A stretch of DNA of 64,000 nucleotides from Utricularia gibba (lineage: Eukaryota > Streptophyta > Magnoliopsida > Lamiales > Lentibulariaceae), in NCBI GenBank assembly GCA_002189035.1, contig NEEC01000004.1:4402001-4466000 (forward strand), in the 5' to 3' direction. The notes under the pieces were generated by a model. It ran no database searches and was not told where the DNA came from. It worked only from the letters and a program-made list of their open reading frames with translations. Shown piece after piece: positions 54,155 through 64,000 of this stretch. Position numbers and translations under genes: made by a program. The first letter of the stretch is position 1. The number at the start of each line of letters is the position of its first letter.

Positions 54155-56931
54155 TCTGAAGAAAAAACATGCCGCTTTCGTTACATTAGAAGAGGCGGAT
54201 GGAAACGTGCAGTCCTTTTTCGATCAACATTAAACCCTAAATCTTAGACATTAAATATGGAATGGCGTTGGTGATGTGATGCAGTTGAAATGCACCTTCA
54301 TGTTTTTTAATAAGCATTCCCCAAGACATGAAAAACGATAAAAAAAAGTGAAAACAAAACCAAGAGAATGTCTGAACAGACATGTTTTAGGCGAATGAAT
54401 GAATATAGCGTGCTGTTCAGAGGGCACACGCACAACCTCGCTTCCAAACCAGGGCTTCTGACCTCACCGGCGGTGGCGCTCCTCATGCACCGGAGGTCGC
54501 CGGAGAAGGTGGTGGAGAGGACGAGACCTTGAGGGTCCTTGGGTGACTCACTTCAAAATGATGGCGATTTATTTTCTTCCCCATTAACTAGTTAATTAAT
54601 CAGTCAACTGCACTTAAATCGTAAATCACCCCTTTCACCATATTACCTCCGGATGAAGACCAATGACTTCCATCCCTTAGTTGACATGATTATAAAATAA
54701 AGTTTTCCTCAATATTTTTCCTAAATAAGACCCTCCCGTAACAGATTCGAATTCGGATTAAAAAAACGAAATCATTACGAAAAAAAAATTTGTAGCTCAT
54801 CTGAAAGCATGATCTATTCCCAACCCTCAAATGTGTAGTCCATATTAAAATCGAGGCACCTACTGTGGTGTAGCATATTACAAGGTATTTTCTTTTTATT
54901 AATATATATATATATATATTTATATTTATATTTACCGACAAGTATATCATATGTTAGGGTTTAAAGGCGAGGATGGAGACGGGAAGGTAACAAGAGAAGG
55001 CATCACAATTTAAAAAGAGTGGTCACCTCCTTGACAACAATGCGGATAGCTCAAAGTAACAGTTTCCTCTCCTATCTTAATATCATTCATTTTGGTCACA
55101 TCGCCATAAAAACCTCAAATGTACACAAACCTAGTCGATGCATATGTTGAAGTTAACGATAGATCAAATAAGTATACTATCGTCTGATCACATTAGAAAA
55201 GATTAGATACAATTGATTACTAGTAATTTACAATTTTACACACCATAACATCAACACATGCATGCCAAATATATACAAAACTATTTTTCTTACTATCGTT
55301 TGTATAATACAATGTGTATAGCACGAATAATTCGAATACATTATTAATAAAACACTTTCATAGCTTGAAAAGATGAGTAGAGTCACCTTGGGGGTAGGGA
55401 CTCTCAACTTCTAACTTTCCCAAACCGTACTCACAGTCGAGATCTTGAAACCGTAGGCCTTCAACGCTCGAATACTTCAACCACCAAAGAAGAGAAATGC
55501 TACGAACATGAGAAGAAGTTCTAACCTTTGAGAAAACGGGTTGATGACTCAGTGTTTATATAATAAGCTATTGGGGTCAGAGTAAATTAAATAATGGATT
55601 TAAACCGTGATTAGGGTAAGGTTAAAATTGCTTCATTTGGACGGCTTTTGCCCAGGGATTAGCACCAAGTGTCAAAGTCAGAAGGTTGAATGGGTGCCCG
55701 AGGCATTTAGTGAGGCTTGATTTTTGTGTTGATTGCATAATTACGAGAAACAAAGCATTAATTAATCGTATATTATAACATGATCCCGGGTTAGACCAGT
55801 GTTTTAAATACGGATTTAATCTAATTTTTTTATATGGATTAATATGGAATTCAATAATTATTATTTAAGTACATTGGCGTTGGGTAGTTTGTTTTTTAAA
55901 TAAGTTTTTTTTGTTATATAAAAATTTCTTTACTTTCAGATAAGAATTAACTTTGTATAAAAATTTTAAAGATGCACACTATTACCTATTTTTTTATTAA
56001 ATAATAATGTCCTTAAAATTAATTAAAGTTTATACTTGAATGTTTTTTCAATGAATACCATAATATTCTTCATAATAAACAAGATTCAATGCAATATAGG
56101 AGGTCATTATACTTCATAAATATGATCATTAAAATTGGAAAATATATTTATTATAAGAGAAATTTAAAGTAAAATAGTATTTTTCATTATGATATAATTT
56201 TACAAATAGAATATTAAAAATTCTGTACCAAATGCATTAATGTGATTTTAATTAAATAATAATATAGTAATTTTATATTCAACTAGGGTGCCTATGAAGG
56301 AATGGGTAAACTCAAAAAATGACTTTTTCTTTTTTATTGTGTATGTGATAATAAAAGATTTCCACATTTAAAAATAGAAAAAATTTAAAAGTAAAACTGA
56401 TATTTAATAAAAATGTCATCCCAGGAATTAATTCCTTTTTCATTATGATTCATCTGGTTGCTAATTTGGAAAAAATTATTGTAGTGGGATTGGCAACATT
56501 TATTTTTGGTCCTTTAACTACACTCAATTGCAATAACTATTACTAAAAAATATCAGATTCGACCCCTCAAAATGAAATAATTACTAAATCGCAATATCTT
56601 GGTTTACATAGGAAGAGTTTATTAAGATCACTTTAATTACGGTTTAATGTGCGTATAATGGTAGCCATGATGTTTAATTTATTTATAAATAGAAGGCATC
56701 ATTCCTTCAGCGCTAGCTTTTCAACATTTACCCCAATAGATGTGGATAATTAGATTGGTGCCCACAACATTGGAGAAAAATTCTCAAAGCAGTCCAACGA
56801 GTTTCTAAAATTCCTAATTTTGCACCACCTATGAAGACTTGAGATGCCATCCATTGTGGATCTTTATTTCTCATTTAATATCTCAACTTAGTATTAACAA
56901 AACCCATAATAATAAAGGCAATAACAAATTA
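54155..56931. other. RG-lyase promoter and long AT-rich spacer
   Basis: 54430-54545 is a GC-rich island with a short open frame on the minus strand that I cannot assign. A (TA)n tract lies near 54901-54920. 55360-55560 is moderately GC-rich but non-coding. 55797-55808 matches the MITE end CAGTGTTTTAAA without a partner. 55820-56930 is AT-rich. No gene is seen. Confidence 0.45.
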
Positions 56932-57005
56932 GCTCTCGTAGCTCAGTTGGTTAGAGCACCCGTTTAGTAAGCGGGAGGTCTTGAGTTCGACTCTCAACAA
57001 GAGCA
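56932..57005 (+). tRNA. tRNA-Thr (anticodon AGT)
   Basis: The cloverleaf has 74 bases including discriminator A. The D stem is GCTC/GAGC, the anticodon stem CCCGT/GCGGG with loop TTAGTAA (anticodon AGT, read as IGU), and the T arm TTGAG-TTCGACT-CTCAA. There is no intron and no encoded CCA. The acceptor stem GCTCTCG/CAAGAGC has one C-A mismatch at pair 6-67. A T-rich tract (CTTTTTT at about 57011) follows and fits a polymerase III terminator. Confidence 0.93.
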
Positions 57006-57056
57006 AATTGCTTTTTTCCAATTTTTTCTTGCGCAAGTTCATGTTGATTTTAATGT

Positions 57057-57466
57057 GTCTGGAGCAGTGTTTTAGGAACGGGTTAAACCTATTGAATCGT
57101 TTTGTTATAATTTTAGGTTGAACACTTTTTAACATGGATTGAATCGGATTCATTAAATTTTAATTATATTTATCAAAATGTTAAAATATAATTATAAAAT
57201 CAAACTTTAATGTATCAAAATATTAAAAATATAAAAAATTATATATATATATATATTATTAAGATTTAATCAATATATATATATATATATCAAATATTTA
57301 TATGTCTTATATTTGATATTAATCATCTTCCCAAGATATACATTTAAAATTTTAAAAAAATGAAAGTAAAATAATTGAATTAGATACAACCCATTAAAAT
57401 ATGGATTCACATCTAATCGGATAGAACCATCACTATAACTCATGATTTTAAAACACTGGTCTAGAG
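57057..57466. mobile_element. Non-autonomous hAT-type MITE with 8-bp target duplication
   Basis: The element spans 57065-57458 (394 bp). The left end CAGTGTTTTAGGAACGG and the right end (reverse complement) CAGTGTTTTAAAATC form terminal inverted repeats of about 10 bp, flanked by GTCTGGAG (57057-57064) and GTCTAGAG (57459-57466). These are an 8-bp target duplication with one mismatch. CA-TG ends and 8-bp duplications are typical of the hAT superfamily. The interior is AT-rich with a (TA)n tract and no transposase. It ends about 215 bp upstream of the legumin start codon. Confidence 0.8.
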
Positions 57467-57562
57467 GGCGGAAAACTCGATGCATATCAACTCAGCTCAT
57501 CGCCATCTTGCTGAACGACTTGCAGAGACGAGCGCGCCGCTACACGTTACCCCCTTCATCGC

Positions 57563-57641
57563 CATGCAGGAACTCAGATGGCCAAGTGCGTTTCCTCCCA
57601 CTTCACGTGTCCCCTCCCTCTCTCGTATAAATCCCCATGCA
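57563..57641 (+). promoter_or_regulatory. Legumin promoter: RY motifs, G-box and TATA box
   Basis: CATGCA (RY/legumin box) at 57563-57568 and 57636-57641, CACGTG (G-box) at 57604-57609 and TATAAAT at 57626-57632. The TATA box puts transcription start near 57657, leaving a leader of about 15-20 nt, as is usual for 11S genes. B3-type and bZIP seed factors act on such sites. Confidence 0.75.
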
Positions 57642-57672
57642 GGCTCCGGTCACTCCATCGCACACCACGCTC

Positions 57673-59354
57673 ATGGGGTACTCGTCTCTCGCCTTCCTCG
57701 TCCTCGCCCTCCTCCTCGGCTCCTCCTGCGCGCAGCTCGAGCTCCCCAGAGGGAATGGTTCCGGGAGCTTCGTCAGCAGCAGCAGCACCGCCTCCGCGGG
57801 AAGCCGAGTTGCCAGATCCAGCAGCTGGAAGCCCGTGAACCTGACCGGCGGTTCGAGTTTGAGGCAGGGTACGTTGAGTTCTGGGATTCCGGTTCTCAGG
57901 ATCTGGAGTGCGCCGGGATTCAATTTGCTCGCCATGTCATACAGCCGCGTGGACTCCTGCTCCCCCACTACGCTAATGCTCCTCAGCTCACCTACATTCT
58001 TCAAGGCAAGTATTTATCTTATCAGTTTTCATTGGAACTCCGGTGATCAAGCAAAAACTGGTCGGAATTTTGTTGGCTGAACAGGAAGGGGAGTACAGGG
58101 GATAGTGGTTCCGGGTTGTGCAGAGACTTACGAAACAGAGGACTTTAGCCGTGAAGGAGGCTGGAGGCGGCAACGACCGGAAGAGAGGAGCGATGACCGA
58201 CACCAGAAGGTTCGCCGGTTCCGGGAAGGTGATGTCTTGGCCTTCCCAGAGGGATTTGCACGGTGGACTTACAACGACGGAGAGACGCCGATAATCAGTG
58301 TCTCCATCATTGATGTTGCCAACGATCAGAACCAGCTTGACTTGAACTTCAGGGTAATAACTGAGTTGCAGTTCTCCCCTGTTCGTCTATTCTTGGTTAC
58401 TAATATTTGCGTTTCCCTTAGAAATTTTTCCTCGCTGGGAACCCGAGATCTGGCCGCCAGGAGCGAACATCGGAAGAGTCGCAGCGCCGACACGGCGGCA
58501 GAATCCAAGAGACGCGAAGGGGCGAGGAAGAGTGGAGTAACATCTTGAGGGGGTTCGACGATGAGTTTCTGGCAGAAGCTTTTAATGTTGACACTGAACT
58601 GATCAAGAAGCTTCAGGGTCAGGACGATAACAGAGGATTCATCGTAAAAGCAGAGCGCCTCCGCTTCGTGCTGCCGGAGCAAAGCAGAGAAGAGCAACAA
58701 CGCGAAAGGGAACACAGAGGCAGAGGCAATGGGCTGGAAGAAACCTTCTGCACTCTGAAACTCCACCAAAACATCGATAATCCAACCAGAACAGATTTCT
58801 TCAACCCAAAAAGCGGAAGAATCACCACAATCAACAGCCAGACTCTTCCGGCTCTTTCCCACCTCCGCCTCAGCGCAGAAAGAGGAATCCTCTACAAGGT
58901 ATACACAAAACATAACATCTAGATACAAAATCAGGCAACTGACTCACTCTGGTTCTTTCAGAATGCGTTACAAGGGCCCAAGTACACTGCAAATGCACAT
59001 GTAGCGAAGTACGTGACACGGGGAAGCGCCAGAATCCAAGTGGTCGGACACAACGGCGCCGCCGTGTTCGATGGCGAAGTTAGAGAAGGGCAACTCCTGG
59101 TCATACCTCAGAACTTCGCCATTGTGAAAAAAGCCAATGAAGATGGATTCGAGTGGATCTCCTTCAAGACGAATGACAATGCCATAAGCTCTTCTCTGGC
59201 CGGCCGCCTCTCCGCCATACGGTCGATTCCGGTGGAGGTTCTGGCGAACGCTTACGACGTTTCACGGGAGGATGCGAGCAGGCTGAAGTTCAATAGAGAA
59301 GAAGGCACCCTCTTCAGCCCCAGCTCAAAGTCGAGACGCGGCGGACACGCCTAA
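57673..59354 (+). CDS. 11S globulin (legumin-type) seed storage protein
   Basis: This hexameric vacuolar storage protein of the bicupin family is made as a precursor and cut between Asn and Gly. Four exons (57673-58005, 58085-58353, 58422-58898, 58962-59354) give 490 residues after one repair. [20 protein letters not shown] is the signal peptide. Acidic chain blocks are [40 protein letters not shown] and [19 protein letters not shown]. The cleavage site is N|GLEETFC, and the basic chain has [20 protein letters not shown] and [14 protein letters not shown]. Intron 1 has a GC donor (AAG|GCAAGT at 58006). The frame breaks between 57743 and 57753: one more base in CCCC or GGG joins the signal peptide to [16 protein letters not shown]. 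The in-frame ATG at 57637 lies upstream of the expected transcript start. Confidence 0.93.
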
Positions 59355-60120
59355 GGCACTTGCTTTACTGTAACGGAGTCGCCGGAAAATAACGTCGCCA
59401 ATGAAATAAAAGAGTTCTTTGGATTTGGCTCATCTCCAATCCTCTATTAAAAAAAAATCGATAATATAATAAAAATATTAAATTTTATTTTGGATATTAT
59501 TTACTCTTATATTTACGGTTTTTTTTAAAAAAATAGTAAATTAAATAAATAAGAAACTATTTTTTAATTACTAATTCTGAGATAGGTTACAAGAACGTGT
59601 TATAGAATTAATTTATTAATGTGATTCTGTTTATTTTTTAAAAAATTAAATATTAAGTAAAATTAGAAACTCAAAATTTTGAGATTAATTTTAAAAATTT
59701 TTAAATTGATTGAATATTCAGTTTAATAATTAAATAATACATTATTTAAAAATTATTTACATATATTAAAAATATATTTGTATTTCTATTAAATTTTATA
59801 ATATATAATAGTATATTAAATTCTACCATTTCTATTCTATAAAAAAACTTTACAATTTAAAAACTAATTATATTTATAAAATTTTAAAATTGATTATATT
59901 AATCAAAACACGCGCACCCTAAATTATTGTCGCTATCTTATCCGCAAGGGTTTTACTTTGAAAAGCAATTGGCGTGATTTCCTAGGGATGCTGTCGTGTG
60001 AAGGAAGTCGGGTCGGGTCGGGTATATACCGCCAACGAATAAGTAGTTTCTGGCATTTCGAAACCTCTATCTCATTCATTTTCACCTTTCAGCATCGGAT
60101 TTCAGATCCACGGTCGAGAT
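59355..60120. other. Legumin 3'UTR, AT-rich spacer, MDH promoter
   Basis: A polyadenylation-type AATAAA lies near 59404. 59450-59900 is AT-rich and non-coding. Three GGGTC-type repeats at about 60008-60020 are followed by TATATA at about 60023, a plausible TATA box of the MDH gene. Confidence 0.5.
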
Positions 60121-62104
60121 ATGGCTAAGGAACCAGTTCGTGTTCTCGTCACCGGTGCTGCTGGTATGTGAAGCGTTTTTCTAGATCTGATTCGTGCCGT
60201 TTGATTTACTGCTTTTGGAGTGCTTCGTTTGAATTGCATCCTGTTTCGACCGTTGCTTTGGATCTAAATGTCGGATGTTCGTGTTGCGGAAACATTTTCT
60301 GCGTCATGGATGCTGTTGTAGTGTTGGGTGAAGTGTTGTTAGTTTTGTAGATTCTGTCTTTTGATATCATCGGATTTTAACTTGGTTTCATGTTTCCGTG
60401 TTTTTTTTTTCCGCAATTCATCTTTGAGAGGTTTTTCGTTGGTCTTTTTTGTCATAGATTTTTGACGCTAAAATAAAGGGGATTTTTTATGGTTCTACGT
60501 TGGAAGGAGAATGGAACTTAGGGCAAAAAGGAAATCTTGGTACAAGAAAAGCATAATTTGGGAGAGAGTGAGTTCTTGTAGTGTTGCCTCTGGAGGGTTT
60601 ATTTCTGAGTTCCGTGGGGTTTTATGTTCTTTCTATCATTGCTGCAGTTTCTGTTGTCATTAGTTGACTAATTTTAATCGTCGATGCTCTCTTTCTTCGG
60701 AGTGATGATTCACACTTCTATTTGTGCAGGGCAAATTGGATATGCCCTGGTACCCATGATCGCTAGGGGTGTTATGTTGGGAGCTGATCAGCCTGTTATC
60801 CTGCACATGCTGGATATTCCTCCAGCTGCTGAAGCACTCAACGGAGTTAAAATGGAATTGGTTGATGCTGCATTTCCTCTTCTCAAAGGTTGAAATCTTC
60901 GAGCAAATATGTTTTGTGGATATCTCATGTCTCTTGTCATGTCAGTATTAGTTGAAATGTTTCGTGAATGATGTTTTGGTTAGGTGTTGTTGCTACCACT
61001 GACGTTGTTGAAGCTTGTACCGGTGTTAGCGTGGCTGTTTTGGTTGGTGGATTCCCTCGAAAAGAGGGCATGGAAAGAAAAGATGTCATGTCCAAGAACG
61101 TATCCATCTACAAGTCTCAGGCTTCTGCCCTCGAAAAGCATGCTGCTGCTAACTGCAAGGTAATTGTTGCTGAACTTTATGTAGTTACAGGAAGTCTTCG
61201 ATTGTGAATGGAATATGAATTTTCTACCTTTTACCTCAGGTTTTGGTTGTTGCAAACCCGGCAAACACAAATGCGTTGATCTTGAAGGAGTTTGCACCAT
61301 CGATCCCGGAGAAGAACATTACTTGTTTGACCAGGCTTGACCACAACAGGGCCCTTGGACAGATTTCAGAGAGGTTGAACGTCCAAGTCTCTGACGTCAA
61401 GAATGTGATTATTTGGGGAAACCACTCCTCAACACAGTATCCAGATGTCAACCATGCTTCCGTGACAACTCCCGCTGGAGAGAAGTCAGTTCGGGCACTC
61501 GTGTCTGATGACGAATGGTTTGTTCGCTTCTTGAACGCGTGCGTTGAACATTATTTTGTTCCGGGATTTTCAGTAACCCCTTCCTTGGTTTTTTTCAGGT
61601 TGAAGGGTGAGTTCATCAGCATTGTTCAGCAGCGTGGTGCTGCAATCATCAAAGCGAGAAAGCTTTCAAGCGCTCTATCTGCTGCCAGCTCTGCTTGTGA
61701 TCATATCCGTGATTGGGTGCTTGGAACCCCCGAGGTTTGTCTCAGTGTGTTGATTAGAAGATCACTTGTGTCTCTTCTGATCTTCTACTCTTCTCCAATC
61801 AGGGCACTTGGGTTTCCATGGGTGTATACTCTGATGGATCATACAATGTCCCAGCTGGACTTATATATTCCTTCCCTGTTACCTGCAAAAATGGGGAATG
61901 GACCATTGTCCAAGGTGAGAGCTCCATTCTCTTCAACGTCAAACAGTTTCTAAAGCCATAACCTTCAAGGGCTAATCAATGTGGTGCTTCACCTCACTCT
62001 CGGCCGCAGGACTCAACATCGACGACTATTCAAGGAAGAAGTTGGACTTAACTGCTCAAGAGCTGACCGAGGAGAAGGAGCTTGCTTATTCCTGCCTCAC
62101 CTGA
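60121..62104 (+). CDS. MDH: Cytosolic NAD-dependent malate dehydrogenase
   Basis: This enzyme interconverts malate and oxaloacetate in the cytosol. It starts [20 protein letters not shown], which has the NAD-binding glycine motif and no transit peptide. Key blocks are [20 protein letters not shown] with the Asp that selects [60 protein letters not shown] and the catalytic His in [12 protein letters not shown]. It ends [12 protein letters not shown]. All exons join in frame and the length (about 332) matches the family. No transit peptide and this sequence type separate it from the organellar isoforms. Confidence 0.96.
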
Positions 62105-62789
62105 ACTAAGGCTTTTTCCTCAATGGAAGAGATCTCCCCGTGTTGTTTGATGAGTGCATCCTCACGGGCATCTATCATTAAGAACCTTGAGACGGGTTAG
62201 TCTAAATTTTCAATCTGCATTTGCTCGAGTTTTGATAACGCTGTTGTCACCCCTTCTCCCTCACTTTTTGGTAATAAATCCGTGGAGATTCAATGAAGTG
62301 GTTGAGCTCATCGCTGTTGCATGTCGCTTTCCTCGCCATACGCCATTTATTTGTTTGTCATTTAGCAAAGCATGCCGTATTATTTCAACTGCCTGGGGAA
62401 TAGGTTGAGCTTCAGAACCATGTGTTTTTTCAACGACAGCAGTTACTCTTTTTTGACTTCCTTCCCATCTCGTGGAACAAGTCCTCGGGGCGCTTGAAGT
62501 TTTTTTCCTTTTTCGGTGGGTTTCCAATCTTCACCTAATCCCAACTTGTTTGGTCATTGACTGTGCATAAAAATGCCATCTTTTAGTTGCAGAATAGTCT
62601 TGCCACCTTGTTTTTCTTGGTTACCTTTGTCTGACGTTGTGTTGAAAAAATTCAATTTCTCTCAGGAAAATGTTGAAATCCGAAATGGATGTTAACTAAT
62701 CGATTTTCAAAGTGAAATTTCACCCCCACAAAGATTTAGGACAACCAGTCGTCGTTTCAGGGGCAAAAAGCCACTTCATTTGCAAGCCT
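62105..62789. other. Convergent 3' regions of MDH and PHT1
   Basis: This contains the MDH 3'UTR and, from about 62680, the PHT1 3'UTR. No other gene is seen. Confidence 0.5.
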
Positions 62790-64000
62790 TTAAACTGGAA
62801 CAGTTCTAACTCTCCCATCGGGGGTCCTCGTCGCCATCTCCTGATTCTCGTCGACGTTCTCCTGCGATATCTCCTCTAGGGACTTCCCTTTCGACTCCGG
62901 CACCAGCAACGTGAAGACCATCCCCAATGCGTTGATGCATCCGAGGACAATGAGGGAGTTCCTCACCCCAATTCCAGCAGGGTACCCTGCGTCTCTCTTC
63001 GTCGGATCCCTTGACTGAGCAGCGTACAGGAACCCGAATGCACCTACTATTGCTCCGGCTTTGCCCGCCGCCGCCGATATACCGTGGCAAGTCGACCTCA
63101 GCCGCGCCGGGAAGATCTCCGCGGGGACAACGAAGGTGGTGGCGTTGGGGCCGAAGTTGGCGAAGAAGAATGTGAGCGAGTAAATGATCACGAACCCGAT
63201 TCGGTTGTCCTTGTGAGTCCAGTGATTGTACGGGATGGCTAAAGCGAACATGAACACGGTCATGAAGAAGAAGCCCATCAGCTGGATCGCGAATCTGCCG
63301 ATTTTGTCGATGAAGAAGACGGTGAACCAGTAGCCGGGAACTGTGCTGCAGAGTGCGATAAGAGTTTGAGCTCTGGCGATTCTGTAGAGTTCTTCGAGAG
63401 CATTCATTGTTTTCGGAGGCGGGATCCATCCGATGGCGGAGAATATGTCTTTTTGGAAGAGGTTTTGGCTGTAGTACGCGATGTCCAGCAAGAACCAGGT
63501 GGTCGTTGTGCCGAGAAGATGAAGGCCGTGACGGCGGAGGAATTGCCGTGAGAAAAGCCCGAATTCGTTCCCGTTTTGTTCCGCGATCTTCACTACTTTC
63601 TCCGGCTCAGCTTCGATTTCAACTTGCAATACTTTCGACATATCTGAGGCCGCTTGTTTCGCGTTTTTGGCAACCAACGCCGTGTACCTGGCAGTTTCCG
63701 GCATCTTCATCCGCCAGTAGTATGTTAACGCCGCTGGCAGAGCACCGAACATGAGAATCAATCTCCAAACGAAATCGGCTTGAGGCACTACGGACCCAGC
63801 GGGGTTATCTTGATAAGCTGGAGACGGAAATGCGGCCTTGAAAGCTGCTGATAGAATTATCGCCACCATTCCTCCGGCCAAAATCCCGAACCCTTGCATC
63901 GCGAATACCGCGGCGATAAACGCGCCACGGGTCTTCTTGTTAGCGTACTCCGACATAATAGTAGCGGAAAGAGGGTAGTCGCCCCCAATTCCAAACCCTA
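62790..64000 (-). CDS. PHT1: High-affinity phosphate transporter, PHT1 family (N-terminus outside window)
   Basis: This proton/phosphate symporter of the plasma membrane (major facilitator superfamily) has its stop at 62790-62792, and the frame is still open at the right edge. The first visible residues [20 protein letters not shown] are the PHT1 signature. The large central loop ([20 protein letters not shown]) and the second half follow: [60 protein letters not shown]. The C-terminus reads [14 protein letters not shown] and ends in RTVPV. About 400 residues are visible; the first three membrane segments (roughly 130 residues) lie outside. No intron is present in the visible part, as usual for PHT1. 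Confidence 0.95.
   Translation of the reverse strand, partial: GFGIGGDYPLSATIMSEYANKKTRGAFIAAVFAMQGFGILAGGMVAIILSAAFKAAFPSPAYQDNPAGSVVPQADFVWRLILMFGALPAALTYYWRMKMPETARYTALVAKNAKQAASDMSKVLQVEIEAEPEKVVKIAEQNGNEFGLFSRQFLRRHGLHLLGTTTTWFLLDIAYYSQNLFQKDIFSAIGWIPPPKTMNALEELYRIARAQTLIALCSTVPGYWFTVFFIDKIGRFAIQLMGFFFMTVFMFALAIPYNHWTHKDNRIGFVIIYSLTFFFANFGPNATTFVVPAEIFPARLRSTCHGISAAAGKAGAIVGAFGFLYAAQSRDPTKRDAGYPAGIGVRNSLIVLGCINALGMVFTLLVPESKGKSLEEISQENVDENQEMATRTPDGRVRTVPV

Noticed and set aside
54430..54545. GC-rich island upstream of RG-lyase with an open frame reading GLVLSTTFSGDLRCM
   Set aside because: It is short, has no recognisable family and does not splice in frame to the lyase; it may be leader or a remnant.
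57637..57672. Upstream in-frame ATG for legumin
   Set aside because: It overlaps the proximal RY motif, 11 bp after the TATA box, so it is probably not transcribed.
62806..63429. 207-residue open frame on the minus strand
   Set aside because: It is a shadow of the PHT1 coding region.

Overview
This window is nuclear DNA of a flowering plant. Densely intron-split genes with GT-AG introns and about 40% or less GC sit between very AT-rich spacers (2.1-2.8, 4.3-5.3, 13.3-13.9, 34.8-36.9, 55.8-56.9 and 59.4-59.9 kb). The families are plant-specific or plant-typical: fused DHFR-thymidylate synthase, AMT1 and PHT1 transporters, 11S legumin, caleosin, GTE bromodomain protein, NPGR, TTM1/2 and DUF3527. 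I cannot name the species.

Layout. 0-1.6 kb: ankyrin/GPCR-chaperone protein (-, cut by the left edge). 3.97-4.25: small secreted glycine-rich protein (+) with a seed-type promoter. 5.4-8.7: mitochondrial CPN60 (-), divergent from 9.05-10.08 complex I subunit GRIM-19/B16.6 (+). 10.9-13.3: DHFR-TS (+). 14.0-15.5: AMT1 (-). 16.8-19.4: organellar GatB (+). 19.7-21.4: SNARE SEC20 (-), divergent from 21.7-22.1 organellar L30 (+). 24.1-26.1: TPR protein (+). 26.6-27.8: chloroplast-type two-RRM protein (-), divergent from 28.3-30.3 SAM methyltransferase-like protein (+). 31.0-34.3: TTM1/2 (-). 38.2-40.0: DUF3527 protein (+). 41.35-42.66: caleosin (-). 43.9-46.5: NPGR2-like TPR protein (-). 47.8-49.9: GTE (-). 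50.8-54.15: rhamnogalacturonate lyase (-). 56.93-57.0: tRNA-Thr(AGT). 57.1-57.5: hAT-type MITE. 57.7-59.35: 11S globulin (+). 60.1-62.1: cytosolic malate dehydrogenase (+). 62.8-64.0: PHT1 phosphate transporter (-, cut by the right edge).

The genes are mostly unrelated housekeeping loci and do not form a pathway. Loose themes: several divergent pairs share short promoters, two of them pairing products of one organelle or of core cell functions. Three loci (glycine-rich protein, caleosin, legumin) belong to seed maturation, and two of these have G-box plus RY promoters.

The strongest observation concerns the sequence itself. Eight otherwise well-conserved genes each carry exactly one reading-frame break, and each is repaired by one extra base in a G or C run. 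I read this as systematic under-calling of G/C homopolymers in the assembly, not as eight pseudogenes. Other points of note: three or four GC-AG introns plus one apparent GA-AG intron, a duplicated 3' end of the L30 gene, a duplicated first-exon start in GTE, and TGGGCY promoter clusters with no recognisable gene. I found no new multi-gene system, CRISPR array or intact autonomous transposon.
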